In this document: one piece after another, positions 10,787-24,347 of the stretch | Layout: each line of letters begins with the position of its first letter | How positions within the stretch are numbered: position 1 is the stretch's first letter | NCBI RefSeq assembly: GCF_030272615.1 | Contig: NC_081412.1 | Location: 26,938,501-27,002,500, forward strand | Reading direction: 5' to 3' | Source: Cryptomeria japonica | Taxonomy: Eukaryota; Streptophyta; Pinopsida; Cupressales; Cupressaceae | DNA: 64,000 bases | Made by a program: the position numbers and the translations under genes | The notes under the pieces: model-generated | Told to the model about the DNA's origin: nothing | Databases searched by the model: none | What the model saw: only the letters and a program-made list of their open reading frames with translations

Positions 10787-12960
10787 CTTATTTTTTATTC
10801 TACAACTTAATTCTACTATGAAATGTGGGGAATTATGTATTTTAATTCAATCAATTTAGAAGCACAAAACTACTCAAATTTATGCTGATATATTCTCCCT
10901 TACTATCTATTCATACAATAATAACAAAATTTCCTTGATTGCTTCTCTAGAAATCCTTTGAATTCCAAATATGACTTAAAAATTTTAGATTGTATTTGAG
11001 TAATACACAAAGGTTTACCTAGAAATATTATTAATTATTAATTAAATTTTGATTTGCAATTGATTTTCTCAAAAGCCTTTGTAGAAAAGACAATGCAATT
11101 CTATAATGGTTTGTCAAATTTTGGCTCAAGTCCTAAAACTAGGTTTTGACTTATAGTTCAATTTTCACCTAGTTATTTGATAAGGTGAGTCAAGGTTTGG
11201 ATTTTAACAAGGTATTTAAGAATGAATCATCTTCAAAGAATACAAGTTTTCTTTTAGTTTTGGTTATAAAACAAGGTATCTGTCACAGGGGCTTTGAAGG
11301 AACGCCATGGACCACTGAGAGGGGGGGTGAATCAGTGGTAATAAAAAACATTAACTAATCAAAATGATTTAAACTCGAATCTCATAAATCAATAAGCTAT
11401 GAGCAGAGATATTAAACTAATCAACACACACACATAAGAGGCAAACCCATAACACAAGATATACGGGAAAACCCATTGTGGGAAAAAACCTCAGTGAGAA
11501 ATGTTGTTGGAGTCTATTGCTCCAATCCAACCTTACAAATAAATCTGATTACAAAGTTTAGGGCACCAACCCAAGTAGAACCAAACCCTGAAGTTTAGGT
11601 GCATCAACCCAAAGGAGCACCAACCTCTAGCATTTTATGGGCACCAACCCAAAAGAGCACTTACCCCTGCTCTAAGCAAACACTCAGATATTTACAAAGA
11701 ACAAATATTAAATATAGTTTGAGTACCTTTTTGCAAATGAACTTTTGCAACTCACAAATATCCTTCTCTTGAGATTGACCTGACTCTTTTCTACTCTCTC
11801 TTCTTAGGCTTCAATCTCAGCTCTTTATTCTCTATCTTCTTCCCTTTGTCCTCTTCTCTTCTCTGCAAACAACTCTCCATTTTCTGCTTGGCTCAATCCT
11901 CTTTCTCTATCTCTCACAGTGTGTATAACTCACTGTGTTATCTACCTCAACTCTTCACACTTCTAATCATTGGTCTATGTCACTCTCCTCTGTTCATCAA
12001 GCTCTTCACTGTCTTCTCCCTACTCTAACTCTCAGTTTCTTTTAGTCTCCTCCACACATCAGAAAATTCTACATGTAGTCTCTTGTGCAGTGTTATTCAT
12101 GCACTTGCATCATGTTATTGACACTTGTGTGAGCTGCATCTTTGCAATCCTCTACTCTTTATATTTTGTAATCTTTATTTTTATAGAGCTTCTACTCTCA
12201 CCTTCAACAACCACTTACTTAATGCACTCCACTCTTTTGATCGACATCCCTTAGCTTTTCTTTTTCCAACTCGGCTTCGTCATCTGCAGCTATCAAATCT
12301 CTTCACCTATACACTATACTTTGTCATTTGTGTACCTGCAGGATTTCCCTTCAAAAATGGATTCTCAATCTAATCTCCTAGACCTCTGAGAGATCATGTC
12401 TACATATCAATGAGATTCTCTATACATATTACTCAGATAGTTAACTACTCATATTAAATACCTTCTCTTTTGAAACCATCTACATTCAAATCATACTTTT
12501 GATATTAGATTACTATACTTGGTAATCTTCAGCCTGGTAGATTTCCTCAAGCCTCAAAAATATCAACAACTCTCTCTCCAACTAGATCATTACTAAATGT
12601 TCCTTCATTCTTATCAATCAACTGATTACTATCTTTAGTAATCTTCATTTGTCCGATGAGATGGGATCTCCTTCTATGTTGATCATCTCAAGCCGCACAC
12701 CAGTCTGTTGGCCTGGTTTCCATCAATGCCATTTACATCCTTTGTCGACCTGCTCTGATTGGATCGACAACCACCTCATTTATGTGCACCAAATATGCAT
12801 TCATCAACTTTTTAAAATCTAATTCCATTTCGGCCACTTGGAATCAATATGTCATCATGCTCGACTTCCAAACCACTTGGTCAAGGTTGGTCAACAACCA
12901 CGTAAAACTCTATGTTTATCGACATGCACTGAGTCATCAAAGACTCCTCATTCAAAGTTA
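10787..12960. repeat. Dispersed repeat B, copy B1 (LTR-like, non-coding)
   Basis: It is similar over about 2.1 kb to 48876-50968 in the same orientation. It contains a G-rich block (GGGGTGAATCAGT near 11325) and a run of GGGCACCAACCCAA-like units at 11570-11680. A CT-rich tract spans 11760-12110. The same G-rich block sits near one edge of the LTR at 22935, so B may be LTR-derived, but no termini or coding region confirm this. No protein domain is visible. Confidence 0.65.
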
Positions 12961-13295
12961 AAATCATTTGGTCAAAGTTTGTCACCAACCACATGGCCTA
13001 TTTTTTCTATCAACATGTAGACATATAAAAATATTCGTATTGGACGTCTAGACTACATAGTCGACATTGGTCAATTGTAGTCAACCTGCCACATCGACCT
13101 CTATGTCTATCAGGCTACCAATATGTCATCAAAATTCTTATGGTCAACCATCTATGTGGCTAAAATCATCTCATTCAGCATCCAAGTCACTTGTTCAAAC
13201 CCGGTCAACATCCACGTGGGCTATCAAGTCTATCGGTAGGCATCCATGTCATTAAAAGTCTCTCAATTGGTTATATCGACCTAAAATTTTGTTGT

Positions 13296-14010
13296 CACGG
13301 GATAGTGAATTGCTGACAATCTCAGTCTTTCCTTATCCCACAAGCTTCTTCACCTACCTGCTTGATCACACAGGATAATGGGATACCTTTTCTTTTATTT
13401 TCTTCACGTGATATTTTGTGTGACTCTTAACTTGTGCGAGATAAGGAAATATGCAATCTTCCCTTCAATTTCTTATCTTGAGTGACTTTTGTTGGTCACT
13501 TTTGACACTGTGGGATAAGAGGGACCGCTTTTTCATCAAAATTAAGTCACCCCATGCGACTATCACATGACCTTTCCAACAACACGGGATAGCAAATAGT
13601 GTCACTTTTGTGTTATCTCGCAAGGCATTCAACTCTTGACCAACATGTTGCGGGATAAGGAGAACACCATGTGCTTTTCTTCAGTGTTATCCCGCAGGGT
13701 TATCTAACAGTGAATAACATGTTGCAGGATAACGAGGTTCACTTTTTTCTTCATTTAAGTGTTATCCCGCAAGTTTATCTAATAGCGAATATCATGTCGC
13801 GGCATAAGATGAGCAGCATAACCTATGTGTTATTGACATCTCCATTGAACACTTTAGCAATTAGCCCACCGAGTGTTTTTCCTTAAATGTTTCTTGTTTC
13901 AAGATGGCGGGGCAACTAACCCGTCGTGTTATTGACTTTGTCTGCCACAATGTAGTGTTACCCCGCGTAGTCACTTATCTTCAACTATTCATGTTGCGGG
14001 ATAGCGAGGG
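13296..14010. repeat. Alternating GCGGGATAAC / GTTATCCCGC array
   Basis: About a dozen perfect or near copies of GCGGGATAA and its reverse complement occur, for example at 13296, 13332, 13370, 13650, 13686, 13723, 13761 and 13996. A clear 75-bp tandem pair starts at about 13682 and 13757. Opposite orientations alternate, so hairpins are possible. It follows repeat B1 but lies beyond the part shared with B2. Confidence 0.75.
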
Positions 14011-17000
14011 CTACATAACCATAATGTTGTTGACATCCAAATAGGCCAACACGACTAACCTATCATTTTATTGACAACTCAATTATCTGCTACAACTTTG
14101 TAGATAGCGACAACTTGCATGTTATTTGTAATTTCAGCCATACTTTTTTTGTGTCAGACCAGCTCGCCCAATACATTTCCAACTCAATTTCCTATGTCCT
14201 CCTTGTCCATTTTCATGTCCCAATGACACACTTCATACATTCCTCCTATATCTCCTTGTGTATATAGCATGGTGTGTTATATGATGTGTCTTGTTATATA
14301 ATTTTGCAGCAACACTTATGCTCTTAGAAAATCATGTTTGCCCCATGACATCATAGCACCATTGCCTTGGTCCTTAAATCGCTTGATGAAACACCGTATC
14401 AGCTAATTTGATCTTCCTATGGGACACATCTTGCATCTTTATCAACCTGAGACCATACCATTTGCTCACCTTCCCTTTTTGAGTTATCTGATCTAGGGAA
14501 CCTTGACCCTTCCCTCAAGATCATCATATGGCATTGTTGCATCTTCATCTTCCTCTGAGGTACACATAATGTTGCATCTCTATACTTTGATAACGTGATG
14601 ACTAAATATCTCTACATCTCCATCCAGTGGTTATCTAGTATCTAGTATGTCTCTCTACAACTTCATCAACTTAGCCATGCACACATACATGTTGGCATCA
14701 ATGACAACCTCGATGCCAACAAGCTTCACTTAGTGAACCTGGGTTATAGCATGTGAGTTCATGGCATGCTAAAGAATCCCCCTATTTTCAAATAATATTG
14801 CCCTAAAATCCTTTCTTGTCACCCCAACCAATATACTACCTGAATTAAAACCCTGCTATTTTCACCAAATATTGCATTTTTTCATAGCTTGAATTAAAAA
14901 ACCCCCTATTTTCATGAAGCAGTCACCGGCTAGGAGGGACCTCAATGAGATCAGTCTAGACTGGTCGGCAAGAGTAAAAACAACGGAAACATAGGGGCAT
15001 GATGGAGGAAATATAAAATAAATTGAATTATATCATGAAAACTGATTACAACAAACCGATTAGAACCGGGTTACAAAAACCGGCTCACGGCCCCGCTAAA
15101 ACATGCTCAAAATATAAATAAGACATAACCGGAACCTCAAATATTAAGATATATCTTATATGCTCATTCTAACTTCATTGATTTCATTCTAATGCTCTAT
15201 TACAATGATTTATACGATCCAAGGGGACCCGATCAGCCCAAAAAGGGATCAAAACCCAAAGAACAAGACCTAACATGCATAACCAACAAGGTTTGCCTCC
15301 GCAAAATAAATTCCTCCGAAAAATCCAAAGGATGAAGTGTAGATAACAGGGAAAGGTCGGCCAGATGCTAAGGAACATCAGACCCAACACTCAAGGCTTT
15401 GCAAGCTATAGAAGAGATCTGATAGATCACCAACGCAAATAGGTCCAGGCAACCGGTAATACAAAACTATCTCGAAAACCGTTAGTGATAACTTGCTGGA
15501 AAAAGATCCAAATGCTCCATGGTTTGGAAATAAGGAAGATGATCAAGTCTTCAAGAAAAATCCAACTCCATAGGTTCCGATGAGCCAAATTCGAGACACA
15601 CAGAAAGCAAAATAGAGAGGAAATATTTTTGGTTGATGCAAGAGTGCTATGAACCGGTGATGCTCCTGCATCATTTCACCAAATAGGTAATATATTAAGC
15701 TCATTATTTGGAATATTAAAGCCCCCAATATGAATACACGTGATATAATATTTCCCAGATAGTGAAACCCTCGTGGTTTCCGTTATGGGTTTAGTTTCTG
15801 AAAGTTTTCATAGAAATTTCTAGTGTGACTCTCTCTTAAGCCTAGGTTGAGCTAAATTCTACCCCTTTTTTTCTTCACTTATTCTTTCTTTTAGTCTATC
15901 TTCTTTTCTTATATGTAAATCTCATTATATTAATAGTATATGCCTAGCATTTTGCCCAAAAAAAAATTATTTATTAAAGTCAAAATATATTGTTATCTAC
16001 TAAAAAATAGATTAGACCAACCAAATTATTATGTACTAACTCTAAAAGTTACGATGCTCTCCAAATATTTGTGTTAGTTAGGGGGAGGCTAGTATGAATG
16101 GTGGTTTTAGTGTTAATATTTATCATATTGAGTGGTATTGGAAGAATCCCCAATGGGTTATTCTTTATGATCTATTTTGATAGCTATGACTATCTAGAAA
16201 TATCTTCAATGTGTACGTAATTAGTTAGATTTCTTTGAAAATAAAATATTTTTTCCCTTAAAAAATCTATTTTAATTAGATTGTGGCATATAATACTATG
16301 TATCTTATATAAATTTTAATTAAATTATAAAATATAAAAATGTCAAACTCTACGCTATTGGCCTAAATAACAACCATTTGTCTATGCATCCTGTTTTCTA
16401 GAAAGGAGGCAAAGTCAAATTCCACATTCACCATGTCATTTTGAGTGTATGCTTCCATGAACATTAGGTGAACTAGTATCTTTTGTTCTACATCTTTACC
16501 TCCAATTTTACCTAGTGAATGATGTGTCTTAATGAAGCAATCTTCAAAAGAATCAATATTGAGAGGCCCCTTCTCCAAGGTCATAACTCACACTCCCTTT
16601 CCATATGTACCCTTGATTCTATGTTTGAAAATTTTCAATTACCTATAAGCACTCTTATGAGTCTCATACTTAGTTCTGAAGGCACCAAAAATTATGGTCT
16701 TGTTTGTAGCTCTACTAAGGTCAAACACCTCAACAATGTAAGATTTGGTGAAGACAATGATTGGGGCTCTATTTGCAACAATAACCCTCTTAGACTAAGA
16801 ATCATATCCCTTTACTACTACTCAAAAAAAATCTGCATCCACAAAGATATTTGGCACTACAATGTTACCCATGTCCAAGACCAATCCATTCCTTAGAGGA
16901 AATCTTGACAACCATTTTTTGAAAAAATTGCTCAAATAAGGACCATCTTGGGGCTAGCACAATTGCATCTCTAACTCCTCCTTGTGCATAAAAAAAAAAA

Positions 17001-19397
17001 TTCATCACTTCCCTTATTGCTAGAGAGACTCGGTATTTTTTGCAAACCTTGGACATTGGATAAATAAATATTCTTCAAGCCCCCTTTTGGTTCTGGATGT
17101 GCTAGCCATATTCATAGCTTAGGGTTTCTATTCGGGTTATGGTTTTTCAAAAAATACAAGCTACTAGCAATTCACTCCAACTATAAGCTTAGTTCTTATT
17201 ATATTGACAATTACAAGATAATAAACAAAAAATTAAAACAAATTGAAAGAGAAATATTTTAATTTTTCACTTACAGTTGTTCATAATAGAAACCATATTT
17301 CTTCAAATTTTATTATAGAGAACTAGAATTACTCAAAAATTATAATTGCAATTAATAATTCTCATCAAAATAGTCCTATTCATATATTTATTGTAAGAAA
17401 ATTGGCAAAAAAGAAAAGACCAGAATCAACATTGGACCCACCTCCACATGTTAGGATGTGGCTAATCTGGCTCAAAAATGGCTCACTAGCCTTCATGTTA
17501 TACACATTTCTAGAAAATGAAAGATGCAGCTAGTTCTGCCAAGCATGACCAAGATCTATGATTTTCGACTAACCTTCGTGTTATGTAGAAATCATGAATT
17601 TTTGGAGCCAGTTTAGCCACAACCCACATGTTAGTGTAGTGTATTATCATGGAGTGCATTCATAACTAACAACTCTAACATCACCCTCCCACAATCCAAT
17701 GAGAAGCTAGAAACATTATTGTCTCCCTCACTTGATCAGATCTAGTCCCACTATGATATGCAAAATAATCATGCATCAATGCATCTCTAATGGATTTGAT
17801 AGATCTCAATCCCATGATAGCGTGATGATCGTTGATCTTTCTTTAGGAATATTAGACCTAGACTTAGGAAAAAATAAAATGATGGGACTAGATGATTACT
17901 AGGAGAATGGGGTTGGTTTGTGACGAGACTCAACACATCAAGTTATGACTTAAAATATATTTGACTATAATACCGGGTCAACTTAAAAACATAATGTAGG
18001 CTTAAGGGTTTAGGGTTTAATACAATGCAAGCTTAGGCCTAGCCATTATTTTAAAGGTTTATATAACTATTACAAGGGTTTATAGTTATAAAATTATATT
18101 TTAGCATTTGGTTATTGTTAATGCATTTGATTGTGTTTTGGAGTCTGTTTTTTTATCAAAAGTTTTTTCCTCATTTATGCGTTGTACTATGTTCTTCAAT
18201 TTCTATTTTACATGTTTAAATTTATTATAATCCATCTTCATTATGTAGTTGTTGAATGGATTGAAAAGGAATTTTTGCACAACTTTCCTCATTGGATCAA
18301 TATAGGAATTTTTTTTTGCTACCTTGCTTCCTTTTAGTATTTTTCAAGCTATAGCTTTATCATGTTATTTCTACTTTTCAATAGTGCAAATGCACTATAG
18401 CCATAATCATTCATTTAGTCACTTTTTTGTATCCCATTAAGATGCAAATACTTCAAGTGCTTATCACATTCAATGCATGTAGAAATATAGGAGGGATTTC
18501 TTCCTCACAATTTTCATGTTTAATTTCTCTCTCTTGTAGACACTACTTCCTCTTCTTCAACATCATTCTTAATAGTTCCATTAGTTTTTCTCACTATTGA
18601 CATACTTATGACCATAGAAGAAATAGTCTACAAAAAATAGCGATTATACCTAATTAATCAGAAATCGCTTAGGTCGTAGATTTTTTCCCCAATTTTTGAA
18701 AAAAAATTGTGTTTTTAAGGTCAATGATTTAATCAACATTTAAATCATAATTAAATCATCCAATCAATCGAATAAAATTAAAAAATTAAAAAACATAAAA
18801 TGGACACTAAAACCCAAAAGAAAACCACGAACTGTTGAAAAAACCCTACGAAATGCCTATATAGTGAGAAACAACCAAAAATTGTATGAAAGGGATTCAA
18901 GAAGGCGCAATGAGTGGACAGAGCTCTACGAATTTGGGAAGTATGACGAAGGAAGTTCTTTGAATTTGGTGAGACCTCCAGAGCCACATATTTGCTAATA
19001 CCAAGTATGTTATCTTTTCTATTGCATTGAAGAAGAGCCTCTAAACCTTTTTTTTTTTCTAAATGTAGATTAGGTAGCATATTTTTCCATTAAATATAGC
19101 GTAGATTGGTTAGTAAAATCATAGCAACATTAATCATTTACAAATTATGTTTATCAATAGTTCTACCAATGTTATATATATTTAAAATAATTAAGTCTGA
19201 GTTCTAGCCTGTGTTTACTAATCTTTGAAACATCACCCAACAAAACCAGTAATAAATGCTTCCTCATACTTGTCCAGTAAAGGTTTCAACTTTTCTGAAT
19301 ATCTCAAGTTTGCTAGATAAGGATTTGTATGAATAGTCTGAAAAAATAGATTAATAATTCATATTCTTTTGTGTGAGTAAAAATTTCTAACAATAAT
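14011..19397. other. Long AT-rich stretch, no supported gene
   Basis: No recognisable domain, RNA gene or complete element was found over 5.4 kb. Minus-strand frames at 16363-16584 and 16865-17056 have protein-like composition but match nothing I know and are split; they may be element debris. The phrase CTTCTTCAACATCATTCT recurs at about 18555, 20729 and 20782, showing small dispersed repeats. Confidence 0.5.
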
Positions 19398-20292
19398 ATG
19401 AGGAAGACGGAAAATTTGCATACTTCACTGGTTGTTACTTTAGAAAAACCACCATTGTTATTCTACAAGACCCCATTCATGGATATTTATGTTGAGATCA
19501 AACAAGGCTTCTTCAAGTGCATGGACACAATATTTCCAAACCAAGATAAATTTAATGCAGCTATGTTAGAGTTAGAAATGTACAAGGAGGCTAGGGTTTT
19601 TCTCTCTTCTAGGGATGCCATGGAATGTAGAAAGACCTTTCAGCTAGGTAGAATCTATAAAATTTTGACAATCTCTTTATTTTTCCAACATGGTCATTGG
19701 ATTTGTTAATATTTTAAGATATTCTTACAATATCATCCCCATATAATGTGTTTTTTAGCTCAATTGCAGGCTTCTTTTAGTGACGAATTAACAAATTTTA
19801 GGTGCATGGCAATGCACATTTTTAGCCAACCCTGCAGCTCGTACACTTATGAGCATAATTGGAGTGTTTTTGAGCATACACATTCCAATAAACGCAACCG
19901 CCTAACACGACAATAGATGAATGACTTGGTTTTTGTTCACCACAACCTCTGCTTGAAGCTAAATAAAACTCAAGGTAAGAATATTAATATATACTTTTAT
20001 TTAGTTGAAATTGTATTCATTGTGTTTTTCAATTGTAAGGAAAAGACTAATTTCTCAATGGGCAAAATCTAGAATTATTGAGGAAGACAAGCCAATTGAG
20101 CTCGATGAGATAGATCTAGAGTCTGAGTGGATTGTTGTTGTTGTTTTTGTTGTTGTTGATGATGATGATACTCCGCTTGAGCCTGAAAAATTTGATCTTG
20201 TGAGCATGGCCAACATGGATCCTGAATGGATTGAACAAGTTAGGATAGTCTCTCACCTGGGAGCTTCATTATCAAGGCCTCCTACCCTCTAG
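19398..20292 (+). pseudogene. hAT-family transposase, C-terminal part (decayed)
   Basis: The C-terminal segment of a hAT cut-and-paste transposase, including the dimerisation region, is readable in pieces. The first piece (19440-19640) contains the block preceding the dimerisation domain (YVEIKQGFFKCMD ... ELEMYKEARVF). After a likely intron ending TTGCAG near 19769, the second piece carries CSSYTYEHNWSVFEHTH and KRNRLTRQ. A stop then interrupts the MNDLVFVHHNLCLKLNK segment. A third piece (20038-20292) gives an acidic tail. The PxxWW segment usual between pieces one and two is not seen, and no upstream catalytic domain or termini were found. Confidence 0.75.
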
Positions 20293-22934
20293 CATGTCAT
20301 TTCAACTACAATTGATTTTTTAAAATTTAGTACTTAGTATAATTTTGGCTTTGTAAAATGCCACAAACTATATTGTAATCGATATTTTGAAAACTGTCAC
20401 TATCTAGAGATTATTTATGTTGTGGTATTTTTTATGCAATGTAATCAATTATGTGAATATAAACAACGAAAAATATATCCTCTACAATTACTGTGTTGAA
20501 GTCTCTATTTTATTTTCCTACAATATCTCTACGCTATTAAAATACCCTTAAATATATTAAAAAGGTAGTTTTTGATTGTTTATATGTAATTTTTATGTCT
20601 TTTTGTTCATATTTTTTCTTGATTTTTTCAAAAAAATCTTCTACTTTTGTTTTGTTGATTAATTCCCCAGATGATTAATGCTTATATGCTTACAACTATT
20701 TTTATCACTCTTATAAAACTTATGACCTCTTCTTCAACATCATTCTAAATAACCATTTTTTTCGTGTAGCCACTTCTTCCTCTTCTTCAACATCATTCTC
20801 AATAACCATTTGTTTCTCTATCACAATGTCAATATAGGTCTTTCTTTCTTTTCTCCTCCTCTTTTGAGGAGAGTGATTTTTTATTTATTTTGGGTTAAAG
20901 AAGTTTGCCACATTTTAAAATAGTATTAGTCACATTTCTATTTCTTTATCTTGTGGCATGACCCTGCACGAATCTTCTAGGTATGACCTTGCATGGATCT
21001 TGTAGTGAAAATATTCATTGCTCAATATATAGTAAATGTTGCATAGCTTTCTTAACTATAAAAGGTTCCAACAAATGAACATCTTACTTAGTTTTCTCAT
21101 TAAGTTTGTTGATGTAGAATTTGAATCTTTAATAAGGTGTTGCATCTTATATTTAAATTGCCAACACCATATGCTCAATATCAGATTAAGATAAAAAAAT
21201 AAAAAACAATTCAAATTTTCCAATTGAGTGAAATGATTTCCCTTCCATGGTTTCTTATTGTGGATTTCTAAGTCACTAGTAAATTCCTTCCAACCAAGTA
21301 CCTACCTTTGCTTGTCACCATGTTCCATTTTCTAGTATATCATAAACCCAAAAATATTATTCTACGAGAATTATCCATGAAGTTACATTTTTCTATTGAA
21401 ACTTAAATCAAAAAAAAAATTGTAGGTTTAATTTTGAAGCTTGAAAATTTTTCCCTATTCAAATTGATTTTATTTTTTTGTTGTTACACTCACCTAAGGG
21501 AGTTAGTTGGTAATTAAATTTTTACTATAGTTCTTGTTTAAATCCACCCAAATGCCCATTTAAACATATTACAAATGGGTTAAAAAATATTTTATAAATT
21601 TGTGAGGGTTTCACATCCCAGTATAATTTGTTCCTTGACTTTAGGTGGTCGATAATTAATATAATTATTAGACTTATTATTTACAAAGAAAAAACTAATT
21701 TGTGTAGAAGATTACATGGATTTTGTTATTTTTTATTTTTTGAATTCTAAATTTATATTAGATATGGGGGAAAAGTTTATAGAGAAAGTTGGAATTATCA
21801 ATGTATAAAATGTGAATTATAACTTTAATTCGATGTCTCTTCTTTGACCAATATTTGACCACTAATTTATATAAAAAACATTTCCTCTAATTAAAAACTA
21901 TAAATAATTAACCCTATCTAATTTTTCAAGAGATTGTCACAAATGCTAAAAACTAAAAAAATTCTATAAAAATGTGGCCTATAGAGCAATTTAATGAAAG
22001 ACCATCAACTAACAATAAAAATATTAAAAGAATCATAGAAAGCTAAAAAATTATTATAACTTCTTCATATATTTACTTAAGATGATGAAAAATGTAGTCA
22101 AATTCACAATGGTTTGTAAGTTATGGTAAAAACATAATTCTTGACCCTAGTCACCACCCTATTACCACTTCTTGGAATATTTTTTTGAAATAAGAATCAA
22201 ACCACTTCAAGGAGGTGACCTTAAAAAAAAGAACATGAGATATTATGAAATTAATCTTACAACTTATAATGGTTTGGAAGAGTATTTATCTTCCTTACTT
22301 TATTGTCCTAAAGAATTAATTAGAGGTAATTAATGGAAATATTAAGGTTAGTGTAAGGAGCTAACTTTAATTGGTTAAATAATTAGAATTTTGTTATGGA
22401 AACTCAAGTTTAGATCTACATATGGACGTCAAATTTGGAATTCTAAATGGTGTCTTTTGGTCTTTCCATAGTTGACTTTTAATGTATCTATCAAATTTAT
22501 AAATTAAGTAGGTATGGAAGTAGTGACTCTTGGTATTCCATAAATAATTTCATGTGTTTCTAATAAGTTATCACAAGATCTTGTACTGGTCTCACATAGA
22601 TGTTCATATTAGTAGAATATTTATAAATTTTATTCAACAGGAATAAATCAAGATTGAACATGTCAGGAGTGCTTAACTTGTTATAGTGAAAAAGATGAAT
22701 ATTAGAGACAATAAAAAATTACTCCACATTTATAATTATGTATATGTATGTATGTATGTATGTGTGCATGTATGTATGTATAATATATTTTAAATTAGTA
22801 AAGTAAATTATTGGTATATGTTCGTATGTATAAAAAAAAAAATATTTAAAGTGGATAAAATAAAATCACATAATAAAAAACAATACAAAATTTAGATAAA
22901 ATCTAAACCAAAACTTAGAAATGTATCATGTTGA
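20293..22934. other. AT-rich stretch without recognisable genes
   Basis: Nothing coding is visible over 2.6 kb. A GTAT-rich microsatellite lies at 22738-22785. Base composition and frequent stops in all frames suggest old non-coding or element-derived DNA. Confidence 0.5.
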
Positions 22935-24110
22935 TGTTAGGCCCAATATGGAAAGTTAATGAACTAAGAGGGGAGGGGTGAATCAGTACTTCAAAACATT
23001 TCTTCAATAATAACTTTACTATTTTGCATAAACTGAATAGTGCAGTAACATAATATAAAGCTAAAACAAATAGATAACAATCATACATGATTCACTCCAT
23101 AACACATATATTTTGGTTACGCAGAAACTCTTGGTTAGAGAGAAAAACTGCGGTGGGGATGGCACCCACAACTTCACTACTACAATAATAAAGGTTGCCC
23201 GGTTAGAGCTACATGTTTAGCTATTTCTGATAGCTTACCCTGTTAGGAGTATCAAGATCTGTTAGATCTACCTTGCTAAAGGATTTTACAACACTTAATC
23301 TAAATGTTGCACCTGGTTAGAGGCTTTATAATTTATAGACTTGATTAGAGTCTTTTACCATGTTAAAGGTTTCTCTTACAACTTCAAAATATTACAATAA
23401 AATCATTACAAATATCTGCAACTTTACATCTGGAATGTTATAGCAAATTCTATGTGCTCAGAATAAGATTACCTTGCTTATAGCATACCTCGGTAACCCA
23501 TATAGTAACTTGGTAAACCCTTCTGTTTACTCTGTTCTTTTACTGTTCTTTAAAATCCTTCTCAGTGACCTCTGTGTCTCTGTAACAGTCATAACACTTA
23601 GTTCTTTCACATGTCTTGCTTTGTATATTTCTATATCTTCCTTTCTGTCATGCTACATGTATATATCTGATCTTAATCCATGTTCTATAAATATATCTCT
23701 TATGTCGGTGATCCATTCATTGCTTCGATCTTACAAATATATTTTATCAAATGAATAATCATGCAAAATATTTCATTGGTTAGATGACCTCAAAATCATA
23801 CACAATCTTTAAGTGCAATTTCCAATGTGATAACGGTTCTATGTGCCTCGATCTTGTAACACGTTTTCATATGTATGTCCAGGTTCAATGAATCTGGTAA
23901 CACGTTTCACTCGGTGTGTCATCTTTGTTGCTCGGTAGACATGGAATGATACTCGATAGACAGCTCGGTGTACACTACGCTCTGAGACTACTTTCTTCTA
24001 TAACTGACTGGACTATGCATACCGACTGAATATTTTGGTAGTAGTAACAGACTAGAGTATATAGAATAACTTTGAACATAAAACTAATGGCAACTTGATA
24101 AGTAGTAACA
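22935..24110 (-). repeat. 3' LTR of the gag/ORF2 element (1,176 bp)
   Basis: On the plus strand it begins TGTTAGGCCCAATATGG and ends AAGTAGTAACA. The polypurine tract abuts its 24110 side, which fixes this as the 3' LTR of a minus-strand element. Bases 23264-24110 match the other LTR; 22935-23263 have no partner because the 5' LTR is truncated. A G-rich block GGGGAGGGGTGAATCAGT near 22970 sits close to the U5 end. Confidence 0.9.
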
Positions 24111-24122
24111 ATCTCCCCTTTT
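24111..24122 (-). promoter_or_regulatory. Polypurine tract (plus-strand primer site)
   Basis: Read on the minus strand it is AAAAGGGGAGAT immediately followed by the LTR start TGTTACTACTT. A second purine run (AAAAAAGGGGGAGAGA) lies near 24320-24335, just after ORF2. Confidence 0.85.
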
Positions 24123-24347
24123 GACATTAGTTGAGATGTTTGACAAAAACTAATTTCAAAGTTATAACTCAACAATCTATATACTTGCAAAATTTGACTA
24201 TACTAACAGTATATACAATAGTCAATGAAATAGTAAATCCAGATATACTCCCCTTATCGATATACTATACAAAACTTCTGAAATAGTAAATCTAGATATA
24301 CTCCCCTAATACTGTATCTCTCCCCCTTTTTTGACAAAAATTAAAAT

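Noticed and set aside
11760-12370. Overlapping plus-strand frames rich in Ser, Leu and Phe (also 49813-50447)
   Set aside because: They arise from the CT-rich tract of repeat B; the two copies differ in frame and stops.
16363-17056. Two minus-strand frames resembling retrotransposon accessory proteins
   Set aside because: They are short, in pieces, without any motif I could name; kept only as a remark.
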